Assembly (NCBI GenBank): GCA_031292525.1
Contig: JARLGY010000036.1
Location: forward strand, 62,001 to 126,000
Origin: Flavipsychrobacter sp.
GTDB lineage: Bacteria > Bacteroidota > Bacteroidia > Chitinophagales > Chitinophagaceae
Reading direction: 5' to 3'
Length of the DNA: 64,000 nt
The notes below the pieces were generated by a model. That model made no database searches. It saw only the letters and a list, made by a program, of their open reading frames with translations, and had not been told where the DNA came from. This document shows positions 16,362 to 25,754 of this stretch, piece after piece. The position numbers and the translations under genes are program-made. Numbering within the stretch: the stretch's first letter is position 1; each line of letters opens with the position of its first letter.

Positions 16362-19166
16362 TTGAAAAAGAGATTCCTGATAAAAGTATCCTGTATTCTT
16401 GCTGCGGCAATAATAGCAATTGGAGCAGTCATGCCAGCTATGGCAAGTCAATTCAAAGGGGCCGTAAAAGATGCTAAAACATCGGAAACTGTTATTGGAG
16501 CTATTGTGGTAATTGCAGGTAGCCACTTTAATACTACAACAGATTTTGATGGTAACTTCAAATTTACCGACTTACCCAAGGGCCACTACAGTGCGTTTGT
16601 AACTTATACAGGCTACAAACGCACTGATACTTTTTCTTTTGAAATGGCAAGCGATACTATAGTAATTGAGCATGACTTTAGGATGGAAAGTACGGAGCAT
16701 GAACTGAAAGTAGTGGTAGTAAGTGGCAAGCTGAATGCAGAGAGCGACCAGTTTGCAAGAAAGACAGAAGAAAATGCTGCTAACCTTGTCAATATTATGT
16801 CGGCAAGGGCCATACAGATATCGCCTGATATAACTGTTGCCAATGTGATGCAGCGTATTTCGGGTGTTTCACTGGAAAGAAGCAGTAATGGAGATGGCAG
16901 GTATGCTATAGTGAGAGGCATGGACAAGAGGTATACCTACACCATGATAGATGGGGTGAAGGTACCCAGCCCGGATAATAAAAACCGTTTTGTGCCGCTT
17001 GACATTTTTCCTGCTGACATCATGGAGCGGATAGAGGTGAACAAAACCGTAACCCCAAGTATGGAAGGTGATGCTATTGGCGGAAGTCTTAACATGGTAC
17101 TTAAAAATGCACCTGATCAATTAAGCCTTAACGTAAACCTTGGCTCGGGTTTCAGTGAATATTTTTTTAATAATCCTTTTATCTCCTCCAATAAAAGCAT
17201 GATACAGCAACAATCACCGCTGGAAAAAAATGGCCCTAATTACCTGGCAACAGGTAATGATTTTACACGGGCCAATCTCGACTTTAAAAATACTGCGGCA
17301 TTGCCTTACGGTATTATCGGGGTATCTATAAGTAACCGGTTTTTCAATAAAAAATTGGGGATACTTGTTGCGAGCTCTTATCAGAATACGAACAGGGGAT
17401 CCAACAATATCTACTTCCCTACGATAACCAGCATTAATAATACGCCTGCCTTTAAAGATATCATCAACCGTAACCAGTCGTCTAATTTGATACGGAGTGC
17501 AGTACATGCCAAGGTGGATTACAAGTTCAACAATAAGCACCAGGTGAGCTTGTATGGTATTTATACCAACCTGCAGGATTTTGAATCAAGGATATCTTAC
17601 GATACATCGCTTACCGCTACTCGTACAGGGCCAGGTACAGGTAAGGTAACTACACTATCCAGGTCAAGAGCGGAAACACAATATATAGGCAATATTACCT
17701 TGCAAGGTAAAGATGCTTTATTGCCCGATATGTACATGGATTGGTCAAGTTCTTTTGCTATTGCCGGTACTAAAGTGCCCGACTGGGCGGAGCTTAATAC
17801 CTTTACGTCTGATACGCTGCACAACGGAGTGCCTGGTGCAAGCACCGCTACACTGCAACCCTACAACAGGATATGGGAACATAATACAGACCATACTATC
17901 TCAGAATATCTGAACCTGCATTATACACCCACTATATTGGGGAAAGAGGTTGAGTTTTCGGTTGGAGGTATGTTCCGTCATCAGGACCGCGATAATTATT
18001 ACAACTCATACACGCTGGAACCGGTACTGATGGGTACGCCTCCTGCTTTCCCGGTGTATACCAATATTTACAACGCGGAATGGTCGGTGCTGGACCCAAC
18101 GGGTAATATTTTGGGCGGCCCTAACTACAAAGCCGAGGAAGAGATATTAGCTTATTATGCACAAGTACGGCTTGAATTAAACAAGTTGCAGATAATAGGA
18201 GGCATACGCACCGAAAACACCTGGCAGGGATATACTTCAAACTTGACTGAAGCTGTTGCTGCAAACAGTGGTAGCATCACCTATCGCGATTTTTTGCCTG
18301 GCATACATCTTAAATACAGGCTGCGTCCTAAACAAAACCTTCGTTTCTCTGTTTATGAAGCAATTGCCCGTCCCAATTATTTCGACCTTGTACCTGTGGG
18401 TACGCCCGCTACTGAGAATTTTGGCACACAAGGTAATCCCTATGTAAAGCACACCACATCCACCAATTATGATGTCCGCTACGAATGGTATCCCAAGCCA
18501 AACGAACAGATCATAGTCGGGGCGTTTTATAAAGACCTCATCAACCCTATTGAAAATACGGTCGTCTTCACTAAAGCTGGCGATGCAGTAATACAGCCCA
18601 ATAACTTTGGTAATGCACAAAACATGGGGTTTGAATTAGTAGGCATAAAATACTTCAGGAACTTCGGGGTTTCCGCTAACTACACATTCACTTATTCTGT
18701 AGCAAATGTATCAGTGATCAAGAACAATTATAATCCTGTTACTGGTGGCCTGGATAGTCCTAATGTACTTACGGTGAACACCACCAGACCGTTGCAGGGG
18801 CAATCGAAGCATATTGGCAATCTGTCCCTGTTTTATAAAAATGCAAAATACGGTCTTGATGTTCAGTTGGCATATGTATATACAGGCAGGCGTATCATAC
18901 AGGTATCCCAATTTGAAGGACTGGACTACTGGCAACGGGCAACATCTCAACTTGACTTTTCCATCGAAAAAAGGATAGGCCGCAGGTTTGCAGTTTATGT
19001 AAAGGTTCAAAATATTCTCAATACCCCCGTCATTGTCGAGATAGACTCTCGTTATCCTTATCCGGCAGGTGAGTTTCCTTTTCAAAAGGCAGGTGGCAAC
19101 AGTTACCTTGTTGAAAAAGATACCTACGGACAAGCATTTTTATTTGGTGTACGATACCGCCTGTAA
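16362..19166 (+). CDS. TonB-dependent outer-membrane receptor
   Basis: This 934-residue protein begins at a TTG (16362): the signal peptide MKKRFLIKVSCILAAAIIAI starts there and no ATG is available. A carboxypeptidase-regulatory-like beta-sandwich covers about 30-115 (FKGAVKDAKTSETVIGAIV, GYKRTDT). The plug domain follows (about 140-255: VANVMQRISGVSLER, AIVRGMDKRYTYTMIDGVKV, the closing SMEGDAIGGSLNMVLKNA), then a 22-stranded barrel ending in the aromatic tail LFGVRYRL. The type resembles receptors for iron chelates or phosphate esters rather than SusC. It is translationally close to the next gene (10 bp). It would import a compound released by the secreted enzymes encoded in the same operon, using TonB-ExbBD energy. 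Confidence 0.92.
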   Translation: MKKRFLIKVSCILAAAIIAIGAVMPAMASQFKGAVKDAKTSETVIGAIVVIAGSHFNTTTDFDGNFKFTDLPKGHYSAFVTYTGYKRTDTFSFEMASDTIVIEHDFRMESTEHELKVVVVSGKLNAESDQFARKTEENAANLVNIMSARAIQISPDITVANVMQRISGVSLERSSNGDGRYAIVRGMDKRYTYTMIDGVKVPSPDNKNRFVPLDIFPADIMERIEVNKTVTPSMEGDAIGGSLNMVLKNAPDQLSLNVNLGSGFSEYFFNNPFISSNKSMIQQQSPLEKNGPNYLATGNDFTRANLDFKNTAALPYGIIGVSISNRFFNKKLGILVASSYQNTNRGSNNIYFPTITSINNTPAFKDIINRNQSSNLIRSAVHAKVDYKFNNKHQVSLYGIYTNLQDFESRISYDTSLTATRTGPGTGKVTTLSRSRAETQYIGNITLQGKDALLPDMYMDWSSSFAIAGTKVPDWAELNTFTSDTLHNGVPGASTATLQPYNRIWEHNTDHTISEYLNLHYTPTILGKEVEFSVGGMFRHQDRDNYYNSYTLEPVLMGTPPAFPVYTNIYNAEWSVLDPTGNILGGPNYKAEEEILAYYAQVRLELNKLQIIGGIRTENTWQGYTSNLTEAVAANSGSITYRDFLPGIHLKYRLRPKQNLRFSVYEAIARPNYFDLVPVGTPATENFGTQGNPYVKHTTSTNYDVRYEWYPKPNEQIIVGAFYKDLINPIENTVVFTKAGDAVIQPNNFGNAQNMGFELVGIKYFRNFGVSANYTFTYSVANVSVIKNNYNPVTGGLDSPNVLTVNTTRPLQGQSKHIGNLSLFYKNAKYGLDVQLAYVYTGRRIIQVSQFEGLDYWQRATSQLDFSIEKRIGRRFAVYVKVQNILNTPVIVEIDSRYPYPAGEFPFQKAGGNSYLVEKDTYGQAFLFGVRYRL

Positions 19167-19176
19167 AACATCAACT

Positions 19177-20499
19177 ATGAAAAAGAATATCGCAGCTCCT
19201 GTATTATTAATTTTAGTAGTTCTGGCTACTTTATTGCAGTCCTGCTTCAAGAAAACTGAAAAATACAACCTGGCTCCGGCAGTTGTACTCCAAGGGAACT
19301 CTGTAGACTCTAATAATGATACAATACAGGGAACCATAAAGGGCATACTTAGGGCGAATGCTACTTATTATATGCCTGCCGATGTTTTTGTGAATCAGGG
19401 TGACAGCTTGGTAATACCTGCTGGAGATACGATCATTGTGCTTGGAAATGGAACGCCGTTACGGGCACCTAGTTTTTTTATAAATGGCACACTCATTTCA
19501 AACGGAACAAAGTCGCAGCCCAATTGGATAACAGTAACCAATGCAATGAAGTCTGGCTTTCCCAACGGAGGTGTATGGGGTGGAATAGCCGGAGACAGCG
19601 CGCAGAATATAATTGTTAAATGGACGCATATAGAATACACAGGCGCGCCCTGGCAGGCAAATGATCAAACACCTTCAGCCAGTATTTCAGGTACACATTA
19701 TGCTATAGTATCCCTTAGTCCTACCAATTTGGTGCTTGAAGATTCATGGATATCGCACACGCAAGATGATGGTTGTTACATACGCAATGCCAAGGTCAGT
19801 ATCATGCGCAATACGTACGAAGCCATTGGTACAACAAAAGGCATCCCCATAAATATTAAGTACGGAACTCGCGGCGACATAGCTTACAATGTAGTGATCA
19901 ATGGTTTTAATTCTGGTATTAAGAGCCAGTCATTATCTGGAGCACCCAGCCAATCCATCATCAATATATACAACAATACAGTTATAAATTGCGGCTTCCT
20001 CGATCCTAACTACACCCTGGGCGGTGGTATATCTTTTGAGAAGCTGGTAGCTGGTAAGGCCTACAACAACCTTATAATTGAAAACAAAATTGGATTGCGA
20101 ATACTGGGCGGTTCTTCGATAGTAGATACTGCTAATTTAAGATACGGGAACAACCTGTACTATGGTAATACAGCGGCTATAGCCACAAATTTTTTCCCAT
20201 CTTATGCTGGCTTTATTGCTCAGCCGCAACCCAGCGATATTTATTCCAGTGTTGCAGGCGACAATGACCCTCAATTTGTAGGGCTAGATGCCACCCAAAT
20301 AGTTCCGCAGGTATATCCGCTTACATCAAATGGTCTAGACCTTCATCTTAAACCGTCTTCGCCGGCTATTGGCAAGGGATCGGCTAATATCAGCGGTATC
20401 CCAATGAATTCCTTACCGGCAACCGCAGGCGCCAATGTAACACCACCGAATGTTGATTTAGGAGCATATCCCAGCAATGGAAAAGGCAACCAGCATTAA
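19177..20499 (+). CDS. Lipoprotein with right-handed parallel beta-helix
   Basis: The start is the ATG at 19177 (MKKNIAAPVLLILVVLATLL, lipobox LQSC), 10 bp after the receptor. The 440-residue mature protein contains many short Asn/Gly/Ile-rich turns (VVINGFNSGIKSQ, IYNNTVINCG, AYNNLIIENKIGLRI) typical of pectate-lyase-like PbH1 beta-helix rungs. It is likely anchored to the outer membrane and may bind or cleave a polymeric or sugar-containing substrate. No catalytic Asp pair can be assigned with certainty. Placement next to a TonB receptor suggests a surface-exposed substrate-binding partner, as SusD is for SusC, although it is not SusD-like. Confidence 0.82.
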   Translation: MKKNIAAPVLLILVVLATLLQSCFKKTEKYNLAPAVVLQGNSVDSNNDTIQGTIKGILRANATYYMPADVFVNQGDSLVIPAGDTIIVLGNGTPLRAPSFFINGTLISNGTKSQPNWITVTNAMKSGFPNGGVWGGIAGDSAQNIIVKWTHIEYTGAPWQANDQTPSASISGTHYAIVSLSPTNLVLEDSWISHTQDDGCYIRNAKVSIMRNTYEAIGTTKGIPINIKYGTRGDIAYNVVINGFNSGIKSQSLSGAPSQSIINIYNNTVINCGFLDPNYTLGGGISFEKLVAGKAYNNLIIENKIGLRILGGSSIVDTANLRYGNNLYYGNTAAIATNFFPSYAGFIAQPQPSDIYSSVAGDNDPQFVGLDATQIVPQVYPLTSNGLDLHLKPSSPAIGKGSANISGIPMNSLPATAGANVTPPNVDLGAYPSNGKGNQH

Positions 20500-20524
20500 G
20501 ATCATTCATTGTTAATATTTGCTC

Positions 20525-21805
20525 ATGCAAAAGATCATCACATTTATTGTTTGCTTCTTTTTATTTTCTGTTTGCAATGCACAGCAGTCAAAATATTTAG
20601 ACTCATTACCAGTGTGGCAAGAGGGTTGCCTGGATATACACTTTATTAATACAGGCTGCGGCAATTCTTCGTTCCTTGTACTGCCTGATGGCACTACTAT
20701 GCTGATAGATGCCGGCGATAAGGACCCGGATGCATTTAATAAGATAGCGCCATGGAAGGTCACCTCGCCATATCCTGATCACTCACTTTCATCGGCCGGT
20801 TGGATCATTAACTATATAAAACAGGTAATGCCCGCCAATGCAAAACTCCAGATCGATTACGCACTCATCACCCATTTTCATGGCGACCACTTTGGAGTTA
20901 TAACTAAGGAGTCCCTAACAGCATCGAACGGTAAATACAAGTTATCTGGTATAGCAGAAGTTGGGGACGTTATACCCATTAGGACACTTATCGATCGTGG
21001 ATACCCTGATTATAATTTCCCGGTTGACTTGAGGGAAAAAAACAAGAAACAGCCAAGCAGCTTTCTCAATTACCTGGATTTTATTAAGTACCAGCAGGAA
21101 AATAATAAAATGAAGCCGGCAATGCTGCAGCCCGGTGCAGATGACCAGATAATCCTGGTGCATGAAAAAGCTAAATACGCTTCTTTCGTAGTGCGGGGCA
21201 TAAAGGTGAATGGCATCATATGGACAGGGCACGGCAAGGAAACCCGACAATATTTTAATGCAGATTCAGTAGCAGAAGTAAAGGGGAATAGTATTCCTGA
21301 AAATTCATTAAGTCTGGCAATCAAAATAAGCTATGGTGACTTTGATTACTATACCGGTGGGGACAATACAGGCATACAAGGATACGGCCTGCCACATTGG
21401 GTAGACGTAGAAACGCCAATATCCAATGTGGTAGGCAGAGTAGAGGCTGCCACCCTCGATCATCATGGCGGGCGTGATGGAACAAACGAAAATTTCCTAA
21501 GAAACCTTCAACCACAGGTTATAATAGAACAGAGCTGGCGTTCAGACCATCCAGGACAGGAAGTGCTCTACAGGCTTACATCAGACTACCTGTACAAAGG
21601 CCCTAAAGACATATTTGCCACCAATATACAAGAAGAGACAAAAGTAGCTCTGGGACAGACACTTACTAAAGGTTACAAAAGTATGTTCGGTCACGTAATG
21701 ATAAGAGTGTTGCCGGGAGGGAAAGAATTCTATGTTTTTGTATTAAAAAATGAAGGTCGTAAGCTCGTATTAGACAAGCGATATGGGCCATACTATTCTA
21801 ACTGA
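20525..21805 (+). CDS. Secreted MBL-fold metallohydrolase (ComEC/Rec2-type)
   Basis: This 426-residue protein has a signal peptide (MQKIITFIVCFFLFSVCNAQ). The MBL core begins CLDIHFINTGCGNSSFLVLP and shows the metal-binding motif THFHGDHFG (117-122), then YYTGGDNTG and ATLDHHGGRDGTNE, which supply further metal ligands. This family includes the periplasmic ComEC C-terminal domain and phosphodiesterases or nucleases. A role in cutting phosphodiester bonds of extracellular nucleotides or lipids is plausible but inferred. The ATG at 20525 is preferred over the TTG at 20519. It lies 13 bp before the phosphatase gene and 25 bp after the lipoprotein gene. Confidence 0.85.
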   Translation: MQKIITFIVCFFLFSVCNAQQSKYLDSLPVWQEGCLDIHFINTGCGNSSFLVLPDGTTMLIDAGDKDPDAFNKIAPWKVTSPYPDHSLSSAGWIINYIKQVMPANAKLQIDYALITHFHGDHFGVITKESLTASNGKYKLSGIAEVGDVIPIRTLIDRGYPDYNFPVDLREKNKKQPSSFLNYLDFIKYQQENNKMKPAMLQPGADDQIILVHEKAKYASFVVRGIKVNGIIWTGHGKETRQYFNADSVAEVKGNSIPENSLSLAIKISYGDFDYYTGGDNTGIQGYGLPHWVDVETPISNVVGRVEAATLDHHGGRDGTNENFLRNLQPQVIIEQSWRSDHPGQEVLYRLTSDYLYKGPKDIFATNIQEETKVALGQTLTKGYKSMFGHVMIRVLPGGKEFYVFVLKNEGRKLVLDKRYGPYYSN

Positions 21806-21818
21806 GTTGTATTAAATA

Positions 21819-23204
21819 ATGAAAAGGATCATCTTGTTTTCAGCAAGTTGCTTGCTAGCGTCTGCCTTTATAATTTCTTTTATGCCCCAAAGTTGCCTGC
21901 TGGACTATTGGGGCACCAAAAAACTATATCAACCTGCCGATACTGGTTGTATTCCCGCTCCTGCGGGGTACAAGGCCATTTTTATAAACTATGCAGGCCG
22001 CCATGGCGCACGCCATCTTACCAATCTGAACGACCTGCTGCTAGTACAGCAAACACTGAATCGTGCAGTTGATTTTGATGGGTTGACGAACAATGGTATG
22101 AAATTGAAGGAAATGGTGAACACGTTGTTGCTAATTGAAAAAAAAGAGTATTGTGGATTGCTTACCGAAACCGGAAAGCGTGAGCTATGGGGTATTGGTA
22201 ATCGCATGAAAAGCCACTATCGGTGGCTGTTTACAGATAGTGTGTTCTTTAGGGTAGTCACCACCAAAGAAAAACGCACAAAACAAAGCGCACAGGCCTT
22301 TATGAGCGGTGTAAACAGACCTATGCAACAAGACACCACTACCGATTTAATCGATAATGATAGCATACATCTTAGGTTCTATGAGGTATCGCCAGGCTAC
22401 CGCAAATTTAAAAAGAATGGGAACTGGGCTATAGAAATAAATAAGCTAAAGCATGATAGCCGAGCTGAAGATGAGAAGCATAAAATAATCAACAAATTCT
22501 TTACACGCGAGTATACCAGAAAACTGCTACATCCCGTAACTGATAAAATGGTAATGGGAGTAGATACAGTGGATGATTTTATCGATGCTATATTTAATGT
22601 AGCTACCCTCACTAATGCCATGCTTGTTGAAATACAGAACGCCGGATATACACTTGCTAAAGTGAACATCCGTTCTTTATTTACTTGCGATGAATTTGCT
22701 TGGCTTGAATTTGTTAATTCTGCACAAGATTATTTATTGAAAGGTCCCGGCACCGATATCAATGGTATCCAGGTGAGGAATGCGGCTCCCTTACTTGTAG
22801 ATTTTATAAACAGCACAGACGAGGCTATAAAAAATAACAAACCTGTGGTTGTTGTAAGGTTTGCACATGCCGAAACTTTATCTCCGTTTGCTGCGCTTAC
22901 AAACATCGAGGGAGCGGCAACTCCAACAGCCGATATATTTAAATATGCCCAGGTCTGGAACGTAAGCGCTATAATTGGATATAGTGTAAATGTACAATGG
23001 ATATTGTATAAAGCTAGTGATACAGGCAAAGCGCCGCTCATCCAAATTCTGTATAACGAAAAACCTGTACATATACCTGTAGCCACCAACCAGTTCCCTT
23101 ATTATAAATGGGCCGACGTACGTGCGTTCTATATGGATAAACTCAGTAAAATGAATGTTCGCCTCGACAGTGATATGCTGGAATACTTAAAAGACCTGAA
23201 ATAG
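21819..23204 (+). CDS. Histidine acid phosphatase, MINPP/phytase-like
   Basis: This 461-residue protein has an N-terminal signal segment (1-25, ending near a Cys, so possibly lipid-anchored). The histidine-acid-phosphatase motif is RHGAR at 61-65; a conserved R-x-x-x-S-A-x-x-F-x-x-G segment lies at about 153-164, and the proton-donor motif HAE is at 350-352 (RFAHAETLSPF). Multiple-inositol-polyphosphate phosphatases (MINPP) use exactly HAE where HAPhy phytases use HD, so the substrate is likely phytate or a related phosphate ester. As the last gene of the operon with a TonB receptor and an MBL hydrolase it supports a phosphate-ester scavenging locus. No terminator is clear after it. Confidence 0.86.
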   Translation: MKRIILFSASCLLASAFIISFMPQSCLLDYWGTKKLYQPADTGCIPAPAGYKAIFINYAGRHGARHLTNLNDLLLVQQTLNRAVDFDGLTNNGMKLKEMVNTLLLIEKKEYCGLLTETGKRELWGIGNRMKSHYRWLFTDSVFFRVVTTKEKRTKQSAQAFMSGVNRPMQQDTTTDLIDNDSIHLRFYEVSPGYRKFKKNGNWAIEINKLKHDSRAEDEKHKIINKFFTREYTRKLLHPVTDKMVMGVDTVDDFIDAIFNVATLTNAMLVEIQNAGYTLAKVNIRSLFTCDEFAWLEFVNSAQDYLLKGPGTDINGIQVRNAAPLLVDFINSTDEAIKNNKPVVVVRFAHAETLSPFAALTNIEGAATPTADIFKYAQVWNVSAIIGYSVNVQWILYKASDTGKAPLIQILYNEKPVHIPVATNQFPYYKWADVRAFYMDKLSKMNVRLDSDMLEYLKDLK

Positions 23205-23225
23205 TTTGTTCGCAAACACAAGCGA

Positions 23226-23615
23226 TTAACCCAGCCGTAAACTTTTTAGAAGTTCGTTTTTATAGGTCTTTCTTGTAGGCACACATACCTTATTTACGAT
23301 CACATGGTTTGCCTCAATAGCGTCTATATAATTTATATTGACAACATAACTTCGGTGCACGCGTACAAACTGATTTGAATTCAATATTTTAAGGTATTGA
23401 TCAAGCGTGTTTCTTACTAAGTACTTGTTATTTACTACATGTACGTTGATATAAACATTATCACTTTCTAAGTATGTAATGTCTCCGATTCTAACCTTGT
23501 GATAGGCAGTACCTTGTTTAATAAATAAATACCCATCTGCTACATTAGAAATGGTAGGTGTGTAACTAACTAAAGGGACTGATTTCAAAAACTCTTTGGA
23601 TACCGATACGTGCAT
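23226..23615 (-). CDS. LytTR-domain DNA-binding protein without a receiver domain
   Basis: The protein is 129 residues from the ATG at 23615; a GTG at 23672 would add 19 residues. The LytTR domain covers about 28-125 (GYLFIKQGTAYHKVRIGDIT, YLESDNVYINV, FVRVHRSYVVN, the FxRxHRS motif). It lacks the N-terminal REC domain of AgrA/LytR regulators and may act as a stand-alone regulator. It lies at the 3' end of the phosphatase operon, convergent with it with a short gap, and faces away from the TPR-HTH gene, so no target is obvious. Confidence 0.85.
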   Translation of the reverse strand: MHVSVSKEFLKSVPLVSYTPTISNVADGYLFIKQGTAYHKVRIGDITYLESDNVYINVHVVNNKYLVRNTLDQYLKILNSNQFVRVHRSYVVNINYIDAIEANHVIVNKVCVPTRKTYKNELLKSLRLG

Positions 23616-23854
23616 AGCTGATGAATTGAATGCAAATATTCTATCAATTTGACCCAAACAGAATTTTAGCACGTATACAAAAAGGAAACAACTTTTTTAG
23701 TGCGTAAGTAAAATAGAAACAATGTAAACAACTGCACTGTAAGTTCTTGATTATCAATTAAGATTGGTGTAACAAAACCACCATTAATTAAATGTTATCA
23801 ACATCATTATACGTATGTTATCTTTAATAATTGTTGCTGATAAAGTCGTAATTG

Positions 23855-25510
23855 TTACAGATTCTGTATGAAAACAGTCAGGTTAGTTCCCTGTTTCAGT
23901 TTTAGTTTTTTGCGTAACCGATACCTGCTAATGCGCAAACTATCCTGCGAAATACCTAATAACGTGGACATGTCAGAAGAGTTAATATTTATTTTCAATA
24001 ACGATGCAAGTCGTAGTTCGGCGGCTGTAAGATCATTGCAATGCGCGTTCAAATTGTCAAAAAAAGATTGATGTACCTGTTCAAAAATAACCCGCAGTTC
24101 ATCCCAATATTTATTCTGGTTAAAATCCTGTTCTATTTGTTTTAAGACTTCCTTTATTTGTTTTTTGTGATCTCGCTTATCGTCCTTGATCAACTCAGTA
24201 AGTTTTAACTTAAGATCATCCAGCAACTGGTTTTTTTGTATCAGGTTTAATGTATAAGACGTAAGCTCCCTCGATCGTATCTCCAGCTCATTTTTAAGAT
24301 TATCTTCAATTAAGTTTTTATTGTGCAGGTCGGTTTGCATCAATGCATAATTTGTTTCATATACATTCTTCTCATGTTCGCTCACTTTGCGCTCTGCCTC
24401 TATTTTTATTTTTTGCCTGCTGATGATGGATGTACCTAATAGCAATAGCAGGATAATAATAATTATCGTAGCCACGGTTATAATCAATTCTGATCTTTTA
24501 TCATTCTCAAGTTCTTGTATTTCCTTGTTTTTTTGCTGGGTATCATACACTGCCTGTATCATGGCTACTTGCTTACTGTTCTCTTTAGAATATATAGCAA
24601 GTACCTGTTTGCGACTAAGTTCATTATAATAATAGGCGCTATCGTTCATTCCCATAAGGTGGTAAGCCTTTGCTATATCTTCATAGGCACTGTTTATCTG
24701 AAAGAGTTCCTTTGTTCTTATGGCAAGTTTCAGCGCTAACCGTGTTTGTTCCAGCCCTTCTTTATATCGGCCGGTTTTCCTGTATATATCGCCCAGGTTA
24801 TTCCTAATATTTATTTGCGATATCAGGTCATTGCCGCCTTCGTAATAACTCAATGCCTTATTATAATAAGCAAATGATGAATCATTTTTTTCTTTGTCTT
24901 CATAAATACTGGCAATGTTTTCGTAAATATCTGCAATGCCTTGGGGGCTTTTTAGGTCGATAAAATATTGTAAAGCAAGCTGCTGATAGTAGTAAGCACT
25001 ATCGTATTTTTCTGCTTTTTCGCAAATATGACCTATCATGCCGTAGGTAGTCCCTAATCCTGCGGTATCATTTAATTCCTGGTATATTTTAAGTGCCTCA
25101 TAAAAATACCGGTTCGATAAGTTTCCTTGCCTGTTGGAGTAATATATGGTGCCGATATTATCCAGGTTCTTTGCAATGAGATCTTTCCTGCCAGTTTGTT
25201 GGAATAACTTATCGGCCTGCAGGTAATGGTTCAATGCTTCGGCATAGCTGCTATTATGATATAGTATATAACCTACCTGCTGCAGTGCAATAGCTTGGGC
25301 AAGTACATTTTTTTCGGTAACAGCCTCTGCCAGTAAACCTTTCAGAATGGTGTAAGCTGAGTCTGGATATACTTGTTTCTGTTTATCAGTTAATTTGAGT
25401 TGTAGAAATATGTCTCTTTGGGCAAAAGCATTAATGCAGCAGAACAACAAAATGAGGGAAGCAAAGATTTTCTTTAATGCACAAAACCTACTGTACTTAT
25501 TGGCTTTCAT
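23855..25510 (-). CDS. TPR-transmembrane-HTH sensor regulator
   Basis: The protein is 551 residues from the ATG at 25510 (a TTG at 25537 and an ATG at 25519 are alternatives). A signal/anchor sequence (MKANKYSRFCALKKIFASLI) ends FAQR. Tetratricopeptide repeats cover about 30-310 (e.g. YAEALNHYLQADKLFQ, SSFAYYNKALSYYEGG, YKEGLEQTRLALKLA), followed by one membrane helix (about 335-355, rich in Ile and Leu) and a long coiled coil. A C-terminal HTH of LuxR-like type follows (about 495-551: LTAAELRLASLLKININSSD, SRYRLRKKLKL). This layout is a common Bacteroidota signal-transduction type in which periplasmic TPRs gate a cytoplasmic DNA-binding domain. The target is unknown. Confidence 0.87.
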   Translation of the reverse strand: MKANKYSRFCALKKIFASLILLFCCINAFAQRDIFLQLKLTDKQKQVYPDSAYTILKGLLAEAVTEKNVLAQAIALQQVGYILYHNSSYAEALNHYLQADKLFQQTGRKDLIAKNLDNIGTIYYSNRQGNLSNRYFYEALKIYQELNDTAGLGTTYGMIGHICEKAEKYDSAYYYQQLALQYFIDLKSPQGIADIYENIASIYEDKEKNDSSFAYYNKALSYYEGGNDLISQINIRNNLGDIYRKTGRYKEGLEQTRLALKLAIRTKELFQINSAYEDIAKAYHLMGMNDSAYYYNELSRKQVLAIYSKENSKQVAMIQAVYDTQQKNKEIQELENDKRSELIITVATIIIIILLLLLGTSIISRQKIKIEAERKVSEHEKNVYETNYALMQTDLHNKNLIEDNLKNELEIRSRELTSYTLNLIQKNQLLDDLKLKLTELIKDDKRDHKKQIKEVLKQIEQDFNQNKYWDELRVIFEQVHQSFFDNLNAHCNDLTAAELRLASLLKININSSDMSTLLGISQDSLRISRYRLRKKLKLKQGTNLTVFIQNL

Positions 25511-25687
25511 CAATGGCATTGGTAAATATTGATGCAAATGTCACCTCAATACTTGCCGGTAGCAAATCCTAATAATAAAATCACATAAAATTAATATTGG
25601 ACTAGTTGTGGGTTATTTCTTTATATGGTATTCCCTCCATGGCTATTGCCTGAAACTGTTGCCTGTCAAATTAAGTAGATAATAAAA

Positions 25688-25732
25688 TTAAAGGGTGTCT
25701 TCCTGTACGGGAAAGGCACCCTTTAATTTTGT
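25688..25732 (+). promoter_or_regulatory. Terminator-like hairpin in the leader of the gliding-type gene
   Basis: A 10-bp stem (TTAAAGGGTG / CACCCTTTAA) with an inner TTCC/GGAA is followed by TTTTGTAATTTT, only 23 nt before the ATG at 25755. No gene ends upstream on this strand, so it could be a leader attenuator or a bidirectional insulator between divergent genes. The surrounding 25511-25754 gap otherwise holds promoters only. Confidence 0.5.
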
Positions 25733-25754
25733 AATTTTGAATGCAATACAATTT

